Assembly: GCA_029213195.1 (NCBI GenBank) | Contig: JARGNI010000023.1 | Location: 1 to 64,000 of the forward strand | Source: Verrucomicrobiales bacterium | GTDB taxonomy: Bacteria > Verrucomicrobiota > Verrucomicrobiia > Verrucomicrobiales > DEV007 | Direction of reading: 5' to 3' | Length of the DNA stretch: 64,000 nt | In this document: positions 25,494-35,288 of the stretch, piece after piece | Numbering within the stretch: position 1 is the first letter of the stretch | How the letters are laid out: each line of letters begins with the position of its first letter | Notes under the pieces: generated by a model | Databases searched by the model: none | Told to the model about the DNA's origin: nothing | Seen by the model: the letters and a program-made list of their open reading frames with translations, nothing else | Translations under genes and position numbers: made by a program

Positions 25494-27943
25494 CTACGGA
25501 AACTGAAAGCACTCCCCCCGCCGAGACAATTCTCGATTCCATCGCCGAAGCACCGGCCGATCACTACCGCGTGCTCAAGATCTCGGATCTCGATGGCGAG
25601 AAACTTTATGAGCTGAGCCAGTTCATGAAGCTGTCCCTCTCCCAGGAGGACATGCTCGCGATCCAGGAAATCTACCAGGAGTGGGATCGCGAACCCACCG
25701 ACGTCGAGCTCGAGGTCATTGCCCAGACCTGGAGCGAGCACTGCAAGCACCGGATTTTTGGGGCCAACATCGAGCACGAGATCGATGGTGAGAAAGAGAC
25801 GATTCAGTCTCTCTTCAAGACCTACATCTATGATGTCTCTCATCGCATCTTCGATCGGAAGCCGGGCTTCGTTCTTTCTGCATTCCATGACAATGCCGGG
25901 TTCATCACTTTGGATGAAAACCAGGCGGTTTGCCTGAAGGCGGAAACGCACAACCATCCCAGTGCGATCGAGCCTTATGCGGGAGCGAATACTGGTCTCG
26001 GTGGAGTGATCCGTGACATCCTCGGCGCAGGCAAAGGGGCCAAACCGATCGGATCGCTCGATGTCTTCTGTTTCGGAGCACCGGATACCGAGATGGACAA
26101 CATCAAGGCCGACGATGTCCTCCACCCGCTGGGAATTATGCGAGGCGTCGTTCGCGGTGTCCGCGACTACGGGAATCGCATGGGGATTCCCACGATTTCC
26201 GGAGCGATCCAGTTCGATGATTCCTACATCTACAATCCGCTGGTCTACTGTGGAACCGCCGGGGTGATCCCGATCAAGGACATCGACAAGGAAGTCGGGG
26301 CCGGCATGAAAGTGATCGCGGTCGGTGGTCGTACGGGTCGCGATGGATTGCATGGCGCCACCTTCTCCTCGGCTGCTCTCGACACCGAGAGTCACGAAGA
26401 GGACCAGCAGGCCGTCCAGATCGGAAACCCCATCGAGGAGAAGAAAGCGGCCGACTTCGTGCTCGCGGCTCGTGACGAGGGGTTGATCGAGTTCATCACC
26501 GACTGCGGAGCGGGCGGCTATTCCAGCGCGGCAGGAGAGATGCTCGAGGAGTGTGGCGGCACGATCGATCTCGACAGCGTCATTCTCAAGGAACCGGGGA
26601 TGGTGAGCTGGGAAATCTTTATCAGCGAAAGCCAGGAGCGCATGGTCCTCGCGGTGAAGCCGGAGTCGCTTCCCGCGCTGCGAAAACTGGCCGATCTCTA
26701 CGAGACGGAACTGATCGAGCTGGGCGATGCCGACGGGTCTGGGATTCTCAAGGTGACGCATCACGGCGAGACGGTTTGTCAGCTTGATTGCTCGAAGCTG
26801 CACAACGCGCCCATTCGCGAGATGAAGTCGCAGTGGACGAAGAAGACGGAGGCAGTCGAGCCTCCTCTTGTAGAAAATGCCGGGGAAGACCTTCGTTCTC
26901 TTCTCTCCGATTTTGCCATCGTCTCCCGCGAACCCATCATTCGCGAATACGATCACGAGGTGCAGGGCAACACGGTCCTGAAGCCGCTGGCCGGTGCGAG
27001 TGGCGATGCGCCGCAGGATGCCACCGTCCTTCGGATCAGCGGAAGCGATCGACTCATGTCGATGGGGCTTTCCGTCCTCCCCGAGTGGGGCAAGACCGAT
27101 CCCTACGCCATGGGAACGGCCTGTGTCGATGAGTGTTTCCGCCAGCTCGTCGCTTCCGGTGCCGATCCCGACCGGATCGCGATTCTCGACAACTTCTGCA
27201 TGGGCAATCCCGATGACCAGGAAGAGCTCGGGGCTCTCGTCGAAACGGTAAAGGGAATCGCAGTGGCCGCAGAAGCCTACGGCGCTCCCTTCGTCTCCGG
27301 AAAGGATTCGTTCTACAACTACTTCGAGACCGAGGAAGGTCCTGTCTCAATTCCGGTCACGATTCTCGTGAGTGGAATGGGAATCGTCGAGGAGGCTTCC
27401 CACGTCACCGGGAGTTCGCTTCGTCACGATGACAGTGTCTTTGCCCTGATCGGCCACACCCAGGGCCATCTCGGAGGTTCGGTTTTTGCGCGTCAGAAAG
27501 GGTTGGAGAAAGCGGAGGTGCCTTCCACAGATCTCGAGACGGCCATGGAGAGTTATCGGAAATACTACGAAGCGATCCAGCAGGGGCTGATTCTCTCTGC
27601 TCACGACGTCAGCGAAGGCGGGCTGGCCGTCACCCTCGCCGAGATGGCGTTCTCCGGAAAAGCGGGGCTGGAGATCGATCTTTGCTCCGTGCCTGCCGAT
27701 GACGAGATGTCCAAGGCCGCGCTCCTTTTTGGAGAGTCACCGTCCCGCCTCGTCGTCGAAGTGGCACCCGAAAATCTGGAGAAACTGGCAGATCTCTTCG
27801 AGGGACTGCCTTTCGCTGCCCTCGGAAGAGCGGCAGGAGAACACAGGAATTTGCGAATCGACTGGGGCAAAGAAACCCTCATCAACGAACCGATCGACGA
27901 GCTCAAATCGCTATGGAAGAACGGCCTTGCGCAGTACTACTAA
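25490..27943 (+). CDS. purL: Phosphoribosylformylglycinamidine synthase, large subunit PurL
   Basis: 817 residues, somewhat longer than the 720-750 of small-type PurL. Start at 25490 overlaps the purS-like stop (ATGA). Key segments: TWSEHCKHRIF near 78-88, LKAETHNHPSAIEPYAGA near 145-162, GTGGVIRD-type loop (GLGGVIRDILG), TDCGAGGYSSAAGEM and the second-half GKDSFYNYF and SAHDVSEGGLAVTLAEM. It converts FGAR to FGAM using ATP and ammonia from PurQ. Its end overlaps purQ by 31 nt. Confidence 0.95.
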   Translation: MTTETESTPPAETILDSIAEAPADHYRVLKISDLDGEKLYELSQFMKLSLSQEDMLAIQEIYQEWDREPTDVELEVIAQTWSEHCKHRIFGANIEHEIDGEKETIQSLFKTYIYDVSHRIFDRKPGFVLSAFHDNAGFITLDENQAVCLKAETHNHPSAIEPYAGANTGLGGVIRDILGAGKGAKPIGSLDVFCFGAPDTEMDNIKADDVLHPLGIMRGVVRGVRDYGNRMGIPTISGAIQFDDSYIYNPLVYCGTAGVIPIKDIDKEVGAGMKVIAVGGRTGRDGLHGATFSSAALDTESHEEDQQAVQIGNPIEEKKAADFVLAARDEGLIEFITDCGAGGYSSAAGEMLEECGGTIDLDSVILKEPGMVSWEIFISESQERMVLAVKPESLPALRKLADLYETELIELGDADGSGILKVTHHGETVCQLDCSKLHNAPIREMKSQWTKKTEAVEPPLVENAGEDLRSLLSDFAIVSREPIIREYDHEVQGNTVLKPLAGASGDAPQDATVLRISGSDRLMSMGLSVLPEWGKTDPYAMGTACVDECFRQLVASGADPDRIAILDNFCMGNPDDQEELGALVETVKGIAVAAEAYGAPFVSGKDSFYNYFETEEGPVSIPVTILVSGMGIVEEASHVTGSSLRHDDSVFALIGHTQGHLGGSVFARQKGLEKAEVPSTDLETAMESYRKYYEAIQQGLILSAHDVSEGGLAVTLAEMAFSGKAGLEIDLCSVPADDEMSKAALLFGESPSRLVVEVAPENLEKLADLFEGLPFAALGRAAGEHRNLRIDWGKETLINEPIDELKSLWKNGLAQYY

Positions 27944-28671
27944 AATTTCCCGGCACCAACTGTGACGAGGAAACCGCCCGTGCTCTCGAGACGGTCGGAT
28001 TCGTCACCGAGGTGATTCCGATTTCGGCTCTCAAGCCGGAGTCTCTTGTCGGGGTCAGTCTTGTCGTCCTCTCAGGAGGCTTCAGCTATGGCGACTACGT
28101 CATGGCCGGTCGCCTCGCCAAGCTGGTTACTGAGCAAAAAATCGGTGACACGTTGAAGGAATTTCGGGACAACGGGGGATACCTCCTCGGGATCTGCAAC
28201 GGGTTCCAGATCCTCACGCAGCTCGATCTGCTGCCTGCGGGTAGTCTTGTCGAGAACACCAGTGCGCGCTTTCAGTGCCAGTGGGTCACTTTGAAGAACC
28301 GAGCGCCCGAAAGCCCCTTCCTTTCTCATCTTCCGGATACGTTTGAATTCCCGATCGCTCACGCCGAAGGCCGTCTCGTCACCCAGGAGGAAAGCGAGGC
28401 CAAAGGCTATCTCGAAAGTGGCGCAGCCGCGCTGACTTATACCGAGGATGTGAACGGAAGCTTCGAGCAAATCGCCGGGCTCCAGGATGAATCGGGTCGA
28501 GTCTTTGGTCTCATGCCGCACCCCGAGAGATTTCTCCATCGCCAGGATCACTACGATCCAGATTGGAGCCACCCGAGCGACGGAGACTCCGCGGAAGGAG
28601 AAGAAAACCGCGGAAGCGGGTATTATCTCTTTCGCTCTCTCTTTGAATCTGTTACATCCGCATCATCATGA
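27913..28671 (+). CDS. purQ: FGAM synthase glutaminase subunit PurQ
   Basis: 252 residues. Class I glutamine amidotransferase: opening KFPGTNCDEETARAL, FSYGDYVMAG, nucleophile Cys in LGICNGFQIL (about residue 93), catalytic His-Glu in LMPHPERFLH (about 199). It supplies ammonia to PurL. Starts within the last 31 nt of purL and overlaps purM by 4 nt, so the three are translationally coupled. Confidence 0.95.
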   Translation: MEERPCAVLLKFPGTNCDEETARALETVGFVTEVIPISALKPESLVGVSLVVLSGGFSYGDYVMAGRLAKLVTEQKIGDTLKEFRDNGGYLLGICNGFQILTQLDLLPAGSLVENTSARFQCQWVTLKNRAPESPFLSHLPDTFEFPIAHAEGRLVTQEESEAKGYLESGAAALTYTEDVNGSFEQIAGLQDESGRVFGLMPHPERFLHRQDHYDPDWSHPSDGDSAEGEENRGSGYYLFRSLFESVTSASS

Positions 28672-29663
28672 GCTCCGAAGAATTCACCTACAAGGGAGCC
28701 GGCGTTGACATCGAAGAAGCCGCCGCGCTCGTCGGAGACATCGGGGAACTGCGACGCAAGACGGAAGCGAACCGGTCGCTGATGCAGTCCTTCGGATTGT
28801 TTGCCGCCAGCTACGATCTCAGCGATTACAAGGAACCTGTCATCGTTACGGGTTGCGATGGGGTCGGCACCAAGTTGGAGCTTCTTCTCGAACACGACCA
28901 GTTGGAGATCGCAGGAAAAGATCTCGTCGCGATGAGCGTGAATGACATTCTCACCACGGGTGGGGATGCGTTGCTCTTTCTCGACTACGTCGGTGTCGGA
29001 CGAATCGACAAGACCAAGATCAAGCGACTCATTGCGGGAATGGCGGAATACCTCGCCGATTGCGACTGCATTCTCGCCGGGGGTGAAACGGCCGAGATGC
29101 CGGGGATCGTTCCTGACGGAGTGATCGAACTCAGTGGGTTCTGTGTGGGAGCGGCCGAGAAACCCGATCTCATCGATCCTTCTCAGATTCAAGTCGGTGA
29201 CAAGTTGGTCGGCTATCCTTCCGATGGATTTCACGCGAACGGGTGGAGCTTGATCCGGAAAATTCTCGCCGCGAATCCCGGTCTGATCGAAGATCACGAG
29301 TGGCCCGAATTTCTCGCTCCGACCCGCCTCTATCACGATGTCGTTGCCGGATTGCGTGAGCGCTCTCTCAATGTTCGTGCCATGGCCCACAACACCGGTG
29401 GCGGTCTTCCCGAGAACCTCGAACGACTGCTTGGAGACAAAGGAGCGACGCTGGAGATTCCACGATGGGAACTCGGTGCCGTTGGAAAAGTGCTGCAGTT
29501 TGTCGAGGATGCCGAGGCCGTGAAGACCTTCAACATGGGGTGGGGCTGGATCGTCGTCGTCCCCGCCAACGAGGCAGGGGAGGCCGCTTCCTTTCATGAA
29601 GGAGCTCGCATCCTGGGAGAAGTCGACACCACCGGTACGGTGAACGTTTCGATTGCATCATGA
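28668..29663 (+). CDS. purM: AIR synthase PurM
   Basis: 331 residues. Opens YKGAGVDIEEA, then VTGCDGVGTKLELL, AMSVNDILTTGGDALLFLDY, AGGETAEMPG, PSDGFHANGWSLIR and AHNTGGGLPENLER, all PurM signatures. ATP-dependent ring closure of FGAM to AIR in the cytoplasm. Overlaps purQ and purF by 4 nt each (ATGA). Confidence 0.95.
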   Translation: MSSEEFTYKGAGVDIEEAAALVGDIGELRRKTEANRSLMQSFGLFAASYDLSDYKEPVIVTGCDGVGTKLELLLEHDQLEIAGKDLVAMSVNDILTTGGDALLFLDYVGVGRIDKTKIKRLIAGMAEYLADCDCILAGGETAEMPGIVPDGVIELSGFCVGAAEKPDLIDPSQIQVGDKLVGYPSDGFHANGWSLIRKILAANPGLIEDHEWPEFLAPTRLYHDVVAGLRERSLNVRAMAHNTGGGLPENLERLLGDKGATLEIPRWELGAVGKVLQFVEDAEAVKTFNMGWGWIVVVPANEAGEAASFHEGARILGEVDTTGTVNVSIAS

Positions 29664-31585
29664 GTGATCCGATCCATCACGAGTGTGGTCTCGCTATGGT
29701 GAGGCTGAAAAAGGATCTCGCGTGGTACAAGGACAAATACGGAACCTGTCTCTGGGGATTTCAGCGTCTCTATCTCCTCATGGAGAAGCAGCACAACCGA
29801 GGCCAGGATGGTGTCGGGATCGGATGCTGCAAACTCGACATGCCCCTGGGGCGCCCCTATCTGTTTCGCGCCCGCAACGCGCGCCGGGATTCTCTCATCA
29901 AGTTGATGGAGGAGCAACTCAAGCGCATCAGCAAGCTGGAGCGAAGAGGGGTTCTTGATTCCAAGGATCCAGAGTCCTTCAAGAACAATTTCGATTTTGG
30001 CGGAGAGGTTCTCCTCGGGCATCTTCGGTATGGCACCTCGGGAACTTTTGGTGAGGGGGGATGTCATCCCTATGTTCGACGGACGAACTACACCACGAAG
30101 ACCATGATGGTCCTCGGGAATTTCAACATGACGAATGCCCGGGATCTGAACCACCATCTCATCGATCGTGGACAGCACCCGGTTTTCGATACCGACACCC
30201 AGACAGTTCTCGAGGAGATCGGCTATCATCTCGACGAAGCCCACGATGCCATCTATCGACGAGAGCGGGACAAGGGGACGGATGGACGGCTCATCCCAGG
30301 GATCATCTCCGAGGAGATCGATATTTCCCGCATTCTCCGTAAGTGCGGCGAGATCTGGGACGGGGGCTACTCCATCGCCGGCGTTGTCGGGAATGGAGAC
30401 GGATTTGTTCTCCGGGATCCTACCGGGATTCGCCCTTGTTTCTACTACGAGGACGAAGAGGTGATCGCTTTCGCGAGTGAGCGAGTGCCGCTGATGACGG
30501 TTTTCAATGCCGACATCGACCAGGTCCAGGAGCTTCCACCTGGACATGTCGGAATGATGGATCATCGCGGTGGGTTCGAATTGCGTCGTTTCGCAGAGTC
30601 TCGGGAGATCCGCCCCTGCTCCTTCGAGAGAATCTACTTTTCCCGGGGAAATGATCCCGCCATCTACCAGGAGCGGATGAAGTTGGGGGAAAATCTTGTC
30701 CCGCGAATTTTCGAGCGGATCGAAGACGACTTCGACAAGACGGTATTCAGCTTTGTCCCCAACACGGCGGAGATCGCCTACCACGGGATGATGCATGGCC
30801 TGCGGAAGTTGCGACGGGATCAGGTCAAAGCCGAGATCCTGGGTGCGGCGGAACGAGGTGAGTTGAACGAAGAAACAATCGACAAGCTCATCCTCAAGAG
30901 CTGGCCTCGGGGAGAAAAAATCGCGCACAAAGACATCAAGCTCAGAACCTTCATTGCCCAAGAGAAAGGGCGCGACCAGATGGTGTCCCATGTCTACGAC
31001 GTGACCTATGGCCAGATCGCTCCCGACGAGACCCTGGTCGTCCTCGATGACTCCATCGTTCGAGGCACCACCCTGAAGGATTCCATCATCAAGATTCTTT
31101 CCCGGCTGAATCCCAAGAAGATCATGGTCGTTTCGACGGCACCTCAGATTCGCTATCCGGATTGCTACGGGATCGACATGTCCCATCTCGGGAAGTTCAT
31201 CGTCTTCCAGGCTGCTGTGAATCTTCTCGAGCGCGCCGGGCAGCACAACCTTCTCACCGATGTCTACTACCGGTGCCGGGAGGAATTGAAGAAGCCCGTA
31301 GAAGAGATGCGCAATCCCGTCAAGGCGGTCTACGAGCAGTTTACCCAGGAAGAGCTTTCGGCCGAGATCAGTCGCATGGTTACTCCCGAGGATATTCCCT
31401 GGAAAGGCGAAGTCGAAGTGATTTATCAAACCGTCGAAGACATGCGGGATGCGATCCCCTATCACAATGGCGATTGGTATTTCACCGGGGATTACCCGAC
31501 TCCGGGTGGCTACAAGGTCGTGAACCAGGCCTTTGTCGGCTACATGGACAAGACGGGCGAACGCCCCTACGACATCCTGCTCTGA
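29660..31585 (+). CDS. purF: Amidophosphoribosyltransferase PurF, long form
   Basis: 641 residues, longer than the usual 470-510. The Ntn glutaminase Cys is C9 after an 8-residue propeptide (MSDPIHHE), which would be removed to free it. Glutaminase features HLRYGTSG and NFNMTNARDL, then DPTGIRPCFYY and the PRPP-site motif VLDDSIVRGTT near residue 458. It catalyses the first committed step of purine synthesis. Extra length lies in the region after GVGIGCC (about 55-110) and the C-terminal 130 residues. Last gene of the purine operon. Confidence 0.93.
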   Translation: MSDPIHHECGLAMVRLKKDLAWYKDKYGTCLWGFQRLYLLMEKQHNRGQDGVGIGCCKLDMPLGRPYLFRARNARRDSLIKLMEEQLKRISKLERRGVLDSKDPESFKNNFDFGGEVLLGHLRYGTSGTFGEGGCHPYVRRTNYTTKTMMVLGNFNMTNARDLNHHLIDRGQHPVFDTDTQTVLEEIGYHLDEAHDAIYRRERDKGTDGRLIPGIISEEIDISRILRKCGEIWDGGYSIAGVVGNGDGFVLRDPTGIRPCFYYEDEEVIAFASERVPLMTVFNADIDQVQELPPGHVGMMDHRGGFELRRFAESREIRPCSFERIYFSRGNDPAIYQERMKLGENLVPRIFERIEDDFDKTVFSFVPNTAEIAYHGMMHGLRKLRRDQVKAEILGAAERGELNEETIDKLILKSWPRGEKIAHKDIKLRTFIAQEKGRDQMVSHVYDVTYGQIAPDETLVVLDDSIVRGTTLKDSIIKILSRLNPKKIMVVSTAPQIRYPDCYGIDMSHLGKFIVFQAAVNLLERAGQHNLLTDVYYRCREELKKPVEEMRNPVKAVYEQFTQEELSAEISRMVTPEDIPWKGEVEVIYQTVEDMRDAIPYHNGDWYFTGDYPTPGGYKVVNQAFVGYMDKTGERPYDILL

Positions 31586-31676
31586 TTCCTCTTGGGTGGA
31601 GATGCTGAAATCAAGGAGAGGGCGAGTTGTATTTCTTGAGAAATGGTGGTTAATTAAGAAAGGTTAACTATTTGCC

Positions 31677-31814
31677 ATGAAGACGCTTGCCCTCCTTTCC
31701 ATCGTTCTTTTCTTTCTCGCCACCGCAATGTTCACCAGCTCCTGCAGCACGGCGGAAGGATTCGGTCGGGACATGCAGTATCTCGGTCGTGCGATCGAGA
31801 ATGCAGCAGACTGA
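31677..31814 (+). CDS. Entericidin-like small lipoprotein
   Basis: 45 residues. MKTLALLSIVLFFLATAMF is a lipoprotein signal with TSSC as lipobox (lipidated Cys near residue 23). The short mature part STAEGFGRDMQYLGRAIENAAD matches the entericidin pattern: C-x-T-x-x-G-x-G-x-D-x-x-x-x-G-x-A-I. Entericidins are tiny cell-envelope lipoproteins, EcnA/EcnB being the known antidote/toxin pair. Only one copy is seen. It sits alone in a 91-nt AT-rich leader after purF. Function here is inferred from pattern. Confidence 0.65.
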   Translation: MKTLALLSIVLFFLATAMFTSSCSTAEGFGRDMQYLGRAIENAAD

Positions 31815-31947
31815 TCTCCGCTGTTTCTCGGAGAGCTCTTCTTCGGTTTTGGAGGGCGATTTCCGTCGGGACTCTTTCAGTTCCTTGATCAGGGAAACGG
31901 ATTGTCGTTGAATCGCTCGTGACCTACCGGCTACATTCCGGTCTGTC

Positions 31948-34900
31948 ATGAAATTGTTCTCGCTCTCCGGTTTTCGGATTTCCCTTTTCCACGCTGGTCT
32001 TTTTGCGGCGACTTTCGCTTCAGCGGCGTTCGGCTCCGGATTTCCCGAGGTCTACAACAGCGAGAAAGACTCCACCCTCGATCCTCCATCCGCGGAGGAG
32101 GCGTTGGCGATGTGGGATCTGCCCGAGGGATTTTCGGTCGATCTTTTTGCGGCAGAACCCGAGGTGAGAAACCCGATCGCGATGGCGTGGGACCGCAAAG
32201 GTCGCATGTGGATTGCGGAGAACTACACCTACGCGGAGCGTGCACAGCGTTTCGATCTCTCCCTGCGGGATCGAGTCCTCATTTTTCACGATGAGGATGG
32301 AGACGGGAAAGCCGATTCGAGAAAGGTCTTTACCGACGAGGTCCAGATGTTGACCAGTGTCGAGGTAGGGCGGGGTGGTGTCTGGCTGATGTGTCCTCCC
32401 CAGTTGCTGTTCGTTCCCGATGCGGACGGAGATGATGTTCCCGACAGTGAGCCCGAGGTCGTTCTCGATGGGTTCACGGTGGCGCAGAGCAACTATCACA
32501 ACTTTGCCAATGGGCTGCGTTGGGGGCCCGATGGCTGGCTCTACGGTCGATGTGGTCATTCCTGCCCGGGGAATGTGGGGATTCCAGGAACTCCGGAGGC
32601 GGAGAGGATCCCGATCGACGGAGGGATCTGGAGGTTTCATCCGGAGCGAAAAGTGTTCGAGGTGCTCACGCATGGCACGACCAATCCTTGGGGACATGAT
32701 TGGGATCGCCACGGCGAGCTCTTTTTCATCAATACCGTGAACGGTCACCTTTGGCATGGGATTCACGGAGCTCACTTCACGGAGAGCTTCGGTGCCGATC
32801 CCAATCCCCACGTCTACGAGCGCATTGATACCCACGCGGATCACTATCACTACGATCGAAATGGCAGTTGGACTGATTCGCGGGGGGGCGCTGCCAACGA
32901 GTTCGGTGGGGGACACGCCCACATCGGCATGATGATCTACCAGGGCACTTCCTGGCCGGAGGCCTATCACGATCGGCTTTTCACGATCAATATGCATGGT
33001 CGTCGAACCAACGTGGAGCGTCTCGATCGAGAAGGGAGTGGATTTGTCGGCCGACACGAACCCGATATTTTCCTGATGGGGGACGAGTGGTATCGCGGGA
33101 TCGACATTCAGCCGGGGCCCGACGGAGCCGTCTATATCATCGATTGGAGCGACACGGGCGAGTGTCACGAGCACACCGGGGTGCATCGAACCAGTGGGCG
33201 AATCTATCGGATTCAGTATCAGGGTGAGAAGCCTGCGACCGACCTGGCTCTTCTCGAGAAAGTGACACCTGCAACCCTTAAGGCGATGCGGGGAGATCAA
33301 CCCTGGCTGGACCGCCAGATCTGGGCCGGTGGGGGAGGCGAGGAGGACTGGGAGGCGCTACGCCCAAGTCTTCACTCGGTGGCGCTCTCCGTGGAAGAGG
33401 GGGCTCCTGCGCGTTTGCGAGCGCTCTGGGCTTCTGCGATGACTGGAGGAGAGATTCCGGAATGGGAGACTCTGTTGCAAGACAGAGAAGAAAGCATCCG
33501 GGCCTTGACGATCCGGCTCCTCGTCGACGAACAGCCTCTCGACACCATTCTCGGACCGATGAAGGCACGCATGCCGGATCCCTTGCCGGCTGAAGTTTTC
33601 GAAGCCTTCCTCGCAAGAGCCGAGAAGGATGAATCGGGACTGGTTCGTCTCGCCCTTGCGTCGGCTCTTCAGAGGCTCCCCCTCGAACAACGTGCTACGC
33701 TGGGGCTTGCTCTCGCAGCTCGCAGCGAAGATGCCGGCGATCACAATCTCCCCGAGATGGTCTGGTACGGGGTGAGTCCTCTCGCCGAGTCGGATTCTCC
33801 CGCGCTGGTCGAGATCGCGAAAGCCACCGAGTGGCCCGATCTGCTCCGATGGGTTGCGCGCAGCATCTCCAGTCGGATCGATACGAAGCCCGGTCCGCTG
33901 GAAGGATTGTTGAGCATTGTCGCGAAGAGTGAGGAAAATAAACAGGCCGCTCTCCTGGAAGGCATGGACGACGGACTCCAGGGATGGCGAAAAGCTCCGA
34001 AGCCGGATGGGTGGGATGCCCTTTCCGCGACACTTGAGAAGGCGTCGAGTGATTCGGTCAGGGAACAGGCGAGAACTCTCAGTGTCCTCTTTGGCGATGG
34101 TCGTGCCCTCGATGAAATCAAGGCTGTCGCGATGAACCGTGAGATCGATCACGCGATGCGGAAGGCCGCTCTCGAGACCCTGATCGAAAACCGTCCCGAA
34201 GACCTTCGAGAAATTTGTGAGTCACTTCTCGATGACCGACTTCTCAACACCACCGCAGTCAAGGGGCTGGCACTCTTCGATGATCCGGAGTTGGGAGCGG
34301 CACTGGCCAAACGCTATCGGAGGTTTTATCCAGGGGAGCGTCCTTCCGTGATCGAGACCCTGACATCCCGTCCCGCGTGGGCCGCTGCCCTTCTCGAAGA
34401 GATGGAGAAAGACAGGATTCCAAAGACTGATCTTACTGCTTTCCAGGCCCGGCAGGTCCGGGCCTTCGAGGACGAGAAGCTTTCTGCGAGACTGGCCCAA
34501 GTCTGGGGGGAAGTGAGAGAGTCCGACGAGGCCAAGCGAGCCCTCATCGAGGAGTGGACGAAAAAGCTGACGCCGGATGCGATCGACATGGCCGACCTGA
34601 AAAAAGGTCGGCAGCTCTATGCGGGGATCTGTGGGTCTTGTCATCTCCTCTATGGAGAAGGGGGCAAGATCGGCCCCGACCTGACCGGTTCGGGCAGGTC
34701 GGAGTTGGAGTATCTTCTTGAGAATATCTTCGATCCGAATGCTGTCGTCAGTGCCGATTACCAGATGAGCATTCTCACGCTCAAGGATGGGCGAGTGCTG
34801 ACTGGAGTCGTTGCCGGTGAGACCGACAAGGCGGTCGAGCTACGACAGACCGAGGGGTCGGTCGCGATCGGAAAGGACGAGATCGAAAAACGTGAAGTCT

Positions 34901-35013
34901 CTCCCGTATCGATGATGCCCGAAGGCCTGCTGTTGGCGTTCGAGGAGGAACAGGTCCGCGATCTCATCGCTTACCTGATGCATCCCGTGCAGGTGACTTT
35001 GGGAGCCGAGTAA
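31948..35013 (+). CDS. PVC-type membrane-bound dehydrogenase with HEAT repeats and cytochrome c
   Basis: 1021 residues. Signal peptide to about residue 30. The N-terminal half is a propeller-like sorbosone/glucose-dehydrogenase domain: PEGFSVDLFAAEPEVRNPIAMAWD, RMWIAENYTY, DEDGDGKAD and IDWSDTGECHEH. About 420-870 is helical HEAT-like. The C-terminus is a c-type cytochrome with CGSCH (about residue 896) and a distal Met in VSMMPEG. Secreted multidomain proteins of this build are abundant in Planctomycetota and Verrucomicrobiota; substrates unknown, electron transfer to the haem is likely. It starts 133 nt after the entericidin-like gene. Confidence 0.88.
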   Translation: MKLFSLSGFRISLFHAGLFAATFASAAFGSGFPEVYNSEKDSTLDPPSAEEALAMWDLPEGFSVDLFAAEPEVRNPIAMAWDRKGRMWIAENYTYAERAQRFDLSLRDRVLIFHDEDGDGKADSRKVFTDEVQMLTSVEVGRGGVWLMCPPQLLFVPDADGDDVPDSEPEVVLDGFTVAQSNYHNFANGLRWGPDGWLYGRCGHSCPGNVGIPGTPEAERIPIDGGIWRFHPERKVFEVLTHGTTNPWGHDWDRHGELFFINTVNGHLWHGIHGAHFTESFGADPNPHVYERIDTHADHYHYDRNGSWTDSRGGAANEFGGGHAHIGMMIYQGTSWPEAYHDRLFTINMHGRRTNVERLDREGSGFVGRHEPDIFLMGDEWYRGIDIQPGPDGAVYIIDWSDTGECHEHTGVHRTSGRIYRIQYQGEKPATDLALLEKVTPATLKAMRGDQPWLDRQIWAGGGGEEDWEALRPSLHSVALSVEEGAPARLRALWASAMTGGEIPEWETLLQDREESIRALTIRLLVDEQPLDTILGPMKARMPDPLPAEVFEAFLARAEKDESGLVRLALASALQRLPLEQRATLGLALAARSEDAGDHNLPEMVWYGVSPLAESDSPALVEIAKATEWPDLLRWVARSISSRIDTKPGPLEGLLSIVAKSEENKQAALLEGMDDGLQGWRKAPKPDGWDALSATLEKASSDSVREQARTLSVLFGDGRALDEIKAVAMNREIDHAMRKAALETLIENRPEDLREICESLLDDRLLNTTAVKGLALFDDPELGAALAKRYRRFYPGERPSVIETLTSRPAWAAALLEEMEKDRIPKTDLTAFQARQVRAFEDEKLSARLAQVWGEVRESDEAKRALIEEWTKKLTPDAIDMADLKKGRQLYAGICGSCHLLYGEGGKIGPDLTGSGRSELEYLLENIFDPNAVVSADYQMSILTLKDGRVLTGVVAGETDKAVELRQTEGSVAIGKDEIEKREVSPVSMMPEGLLLAFEEEQVRDLIAYLMHPVQVTLGAE

Positions 35014-35087
35014 CGAGTTGGATATCGTCCTTTGGCTTGCGAAGGTAGGGATTTCTGATCCGTTCACTGCCGTTCGACCAATCTTTC

Positions 35088-35288
35088 TCAGTCGCCCGTC
35101 GCAGCACCGAAAATTTTCTGGAAAACCGATTGGGAGCGCTCAGGAGAAGTGTTTTCCTGATCTGTTTCGCGGTCCACGATGGATTCGAGTCTGGTTGGAA
35201 GACTGGGCCGAATTGGACCATCATCCGAAATGATTACCTCAGTTAAGTCCATGTCTTCGCTTGTGACACGATTAGGGTTTGATTTCAT
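35088..35288 (-). CDS. Possible small acidic protein nested after the M23 gene
   Basis: 66 residues, starting at an ATG within the last codons of the M23 peptidase gene in another frame (17-nt overlap). Composition is plausible (SEDMDLTEVIISDDG) but no family is recognised and no ribosome-binding site is clear. It fills most of the 258-nt gap up to the dehydrogenase gene. Could be a chance frame. Confidence 0.3.
   Translation of the reverse strand: MKSNPNRVTSEDMDLTEVIISDDGPIRPSLPTRLESIVDRETDQENTSPERSQSVFQKIFGAATGD

Noticed and set aside
25463-26956. 497-codon minus-strand frame
   Set aside because: Lies wholly antisense to purL, whose motifs are unmistakable; its translation has no family pattern.
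29594-31465. 623-codon minus-strand frame
   Set aside because: Mirror of purF; low-pattern translation and no start context.
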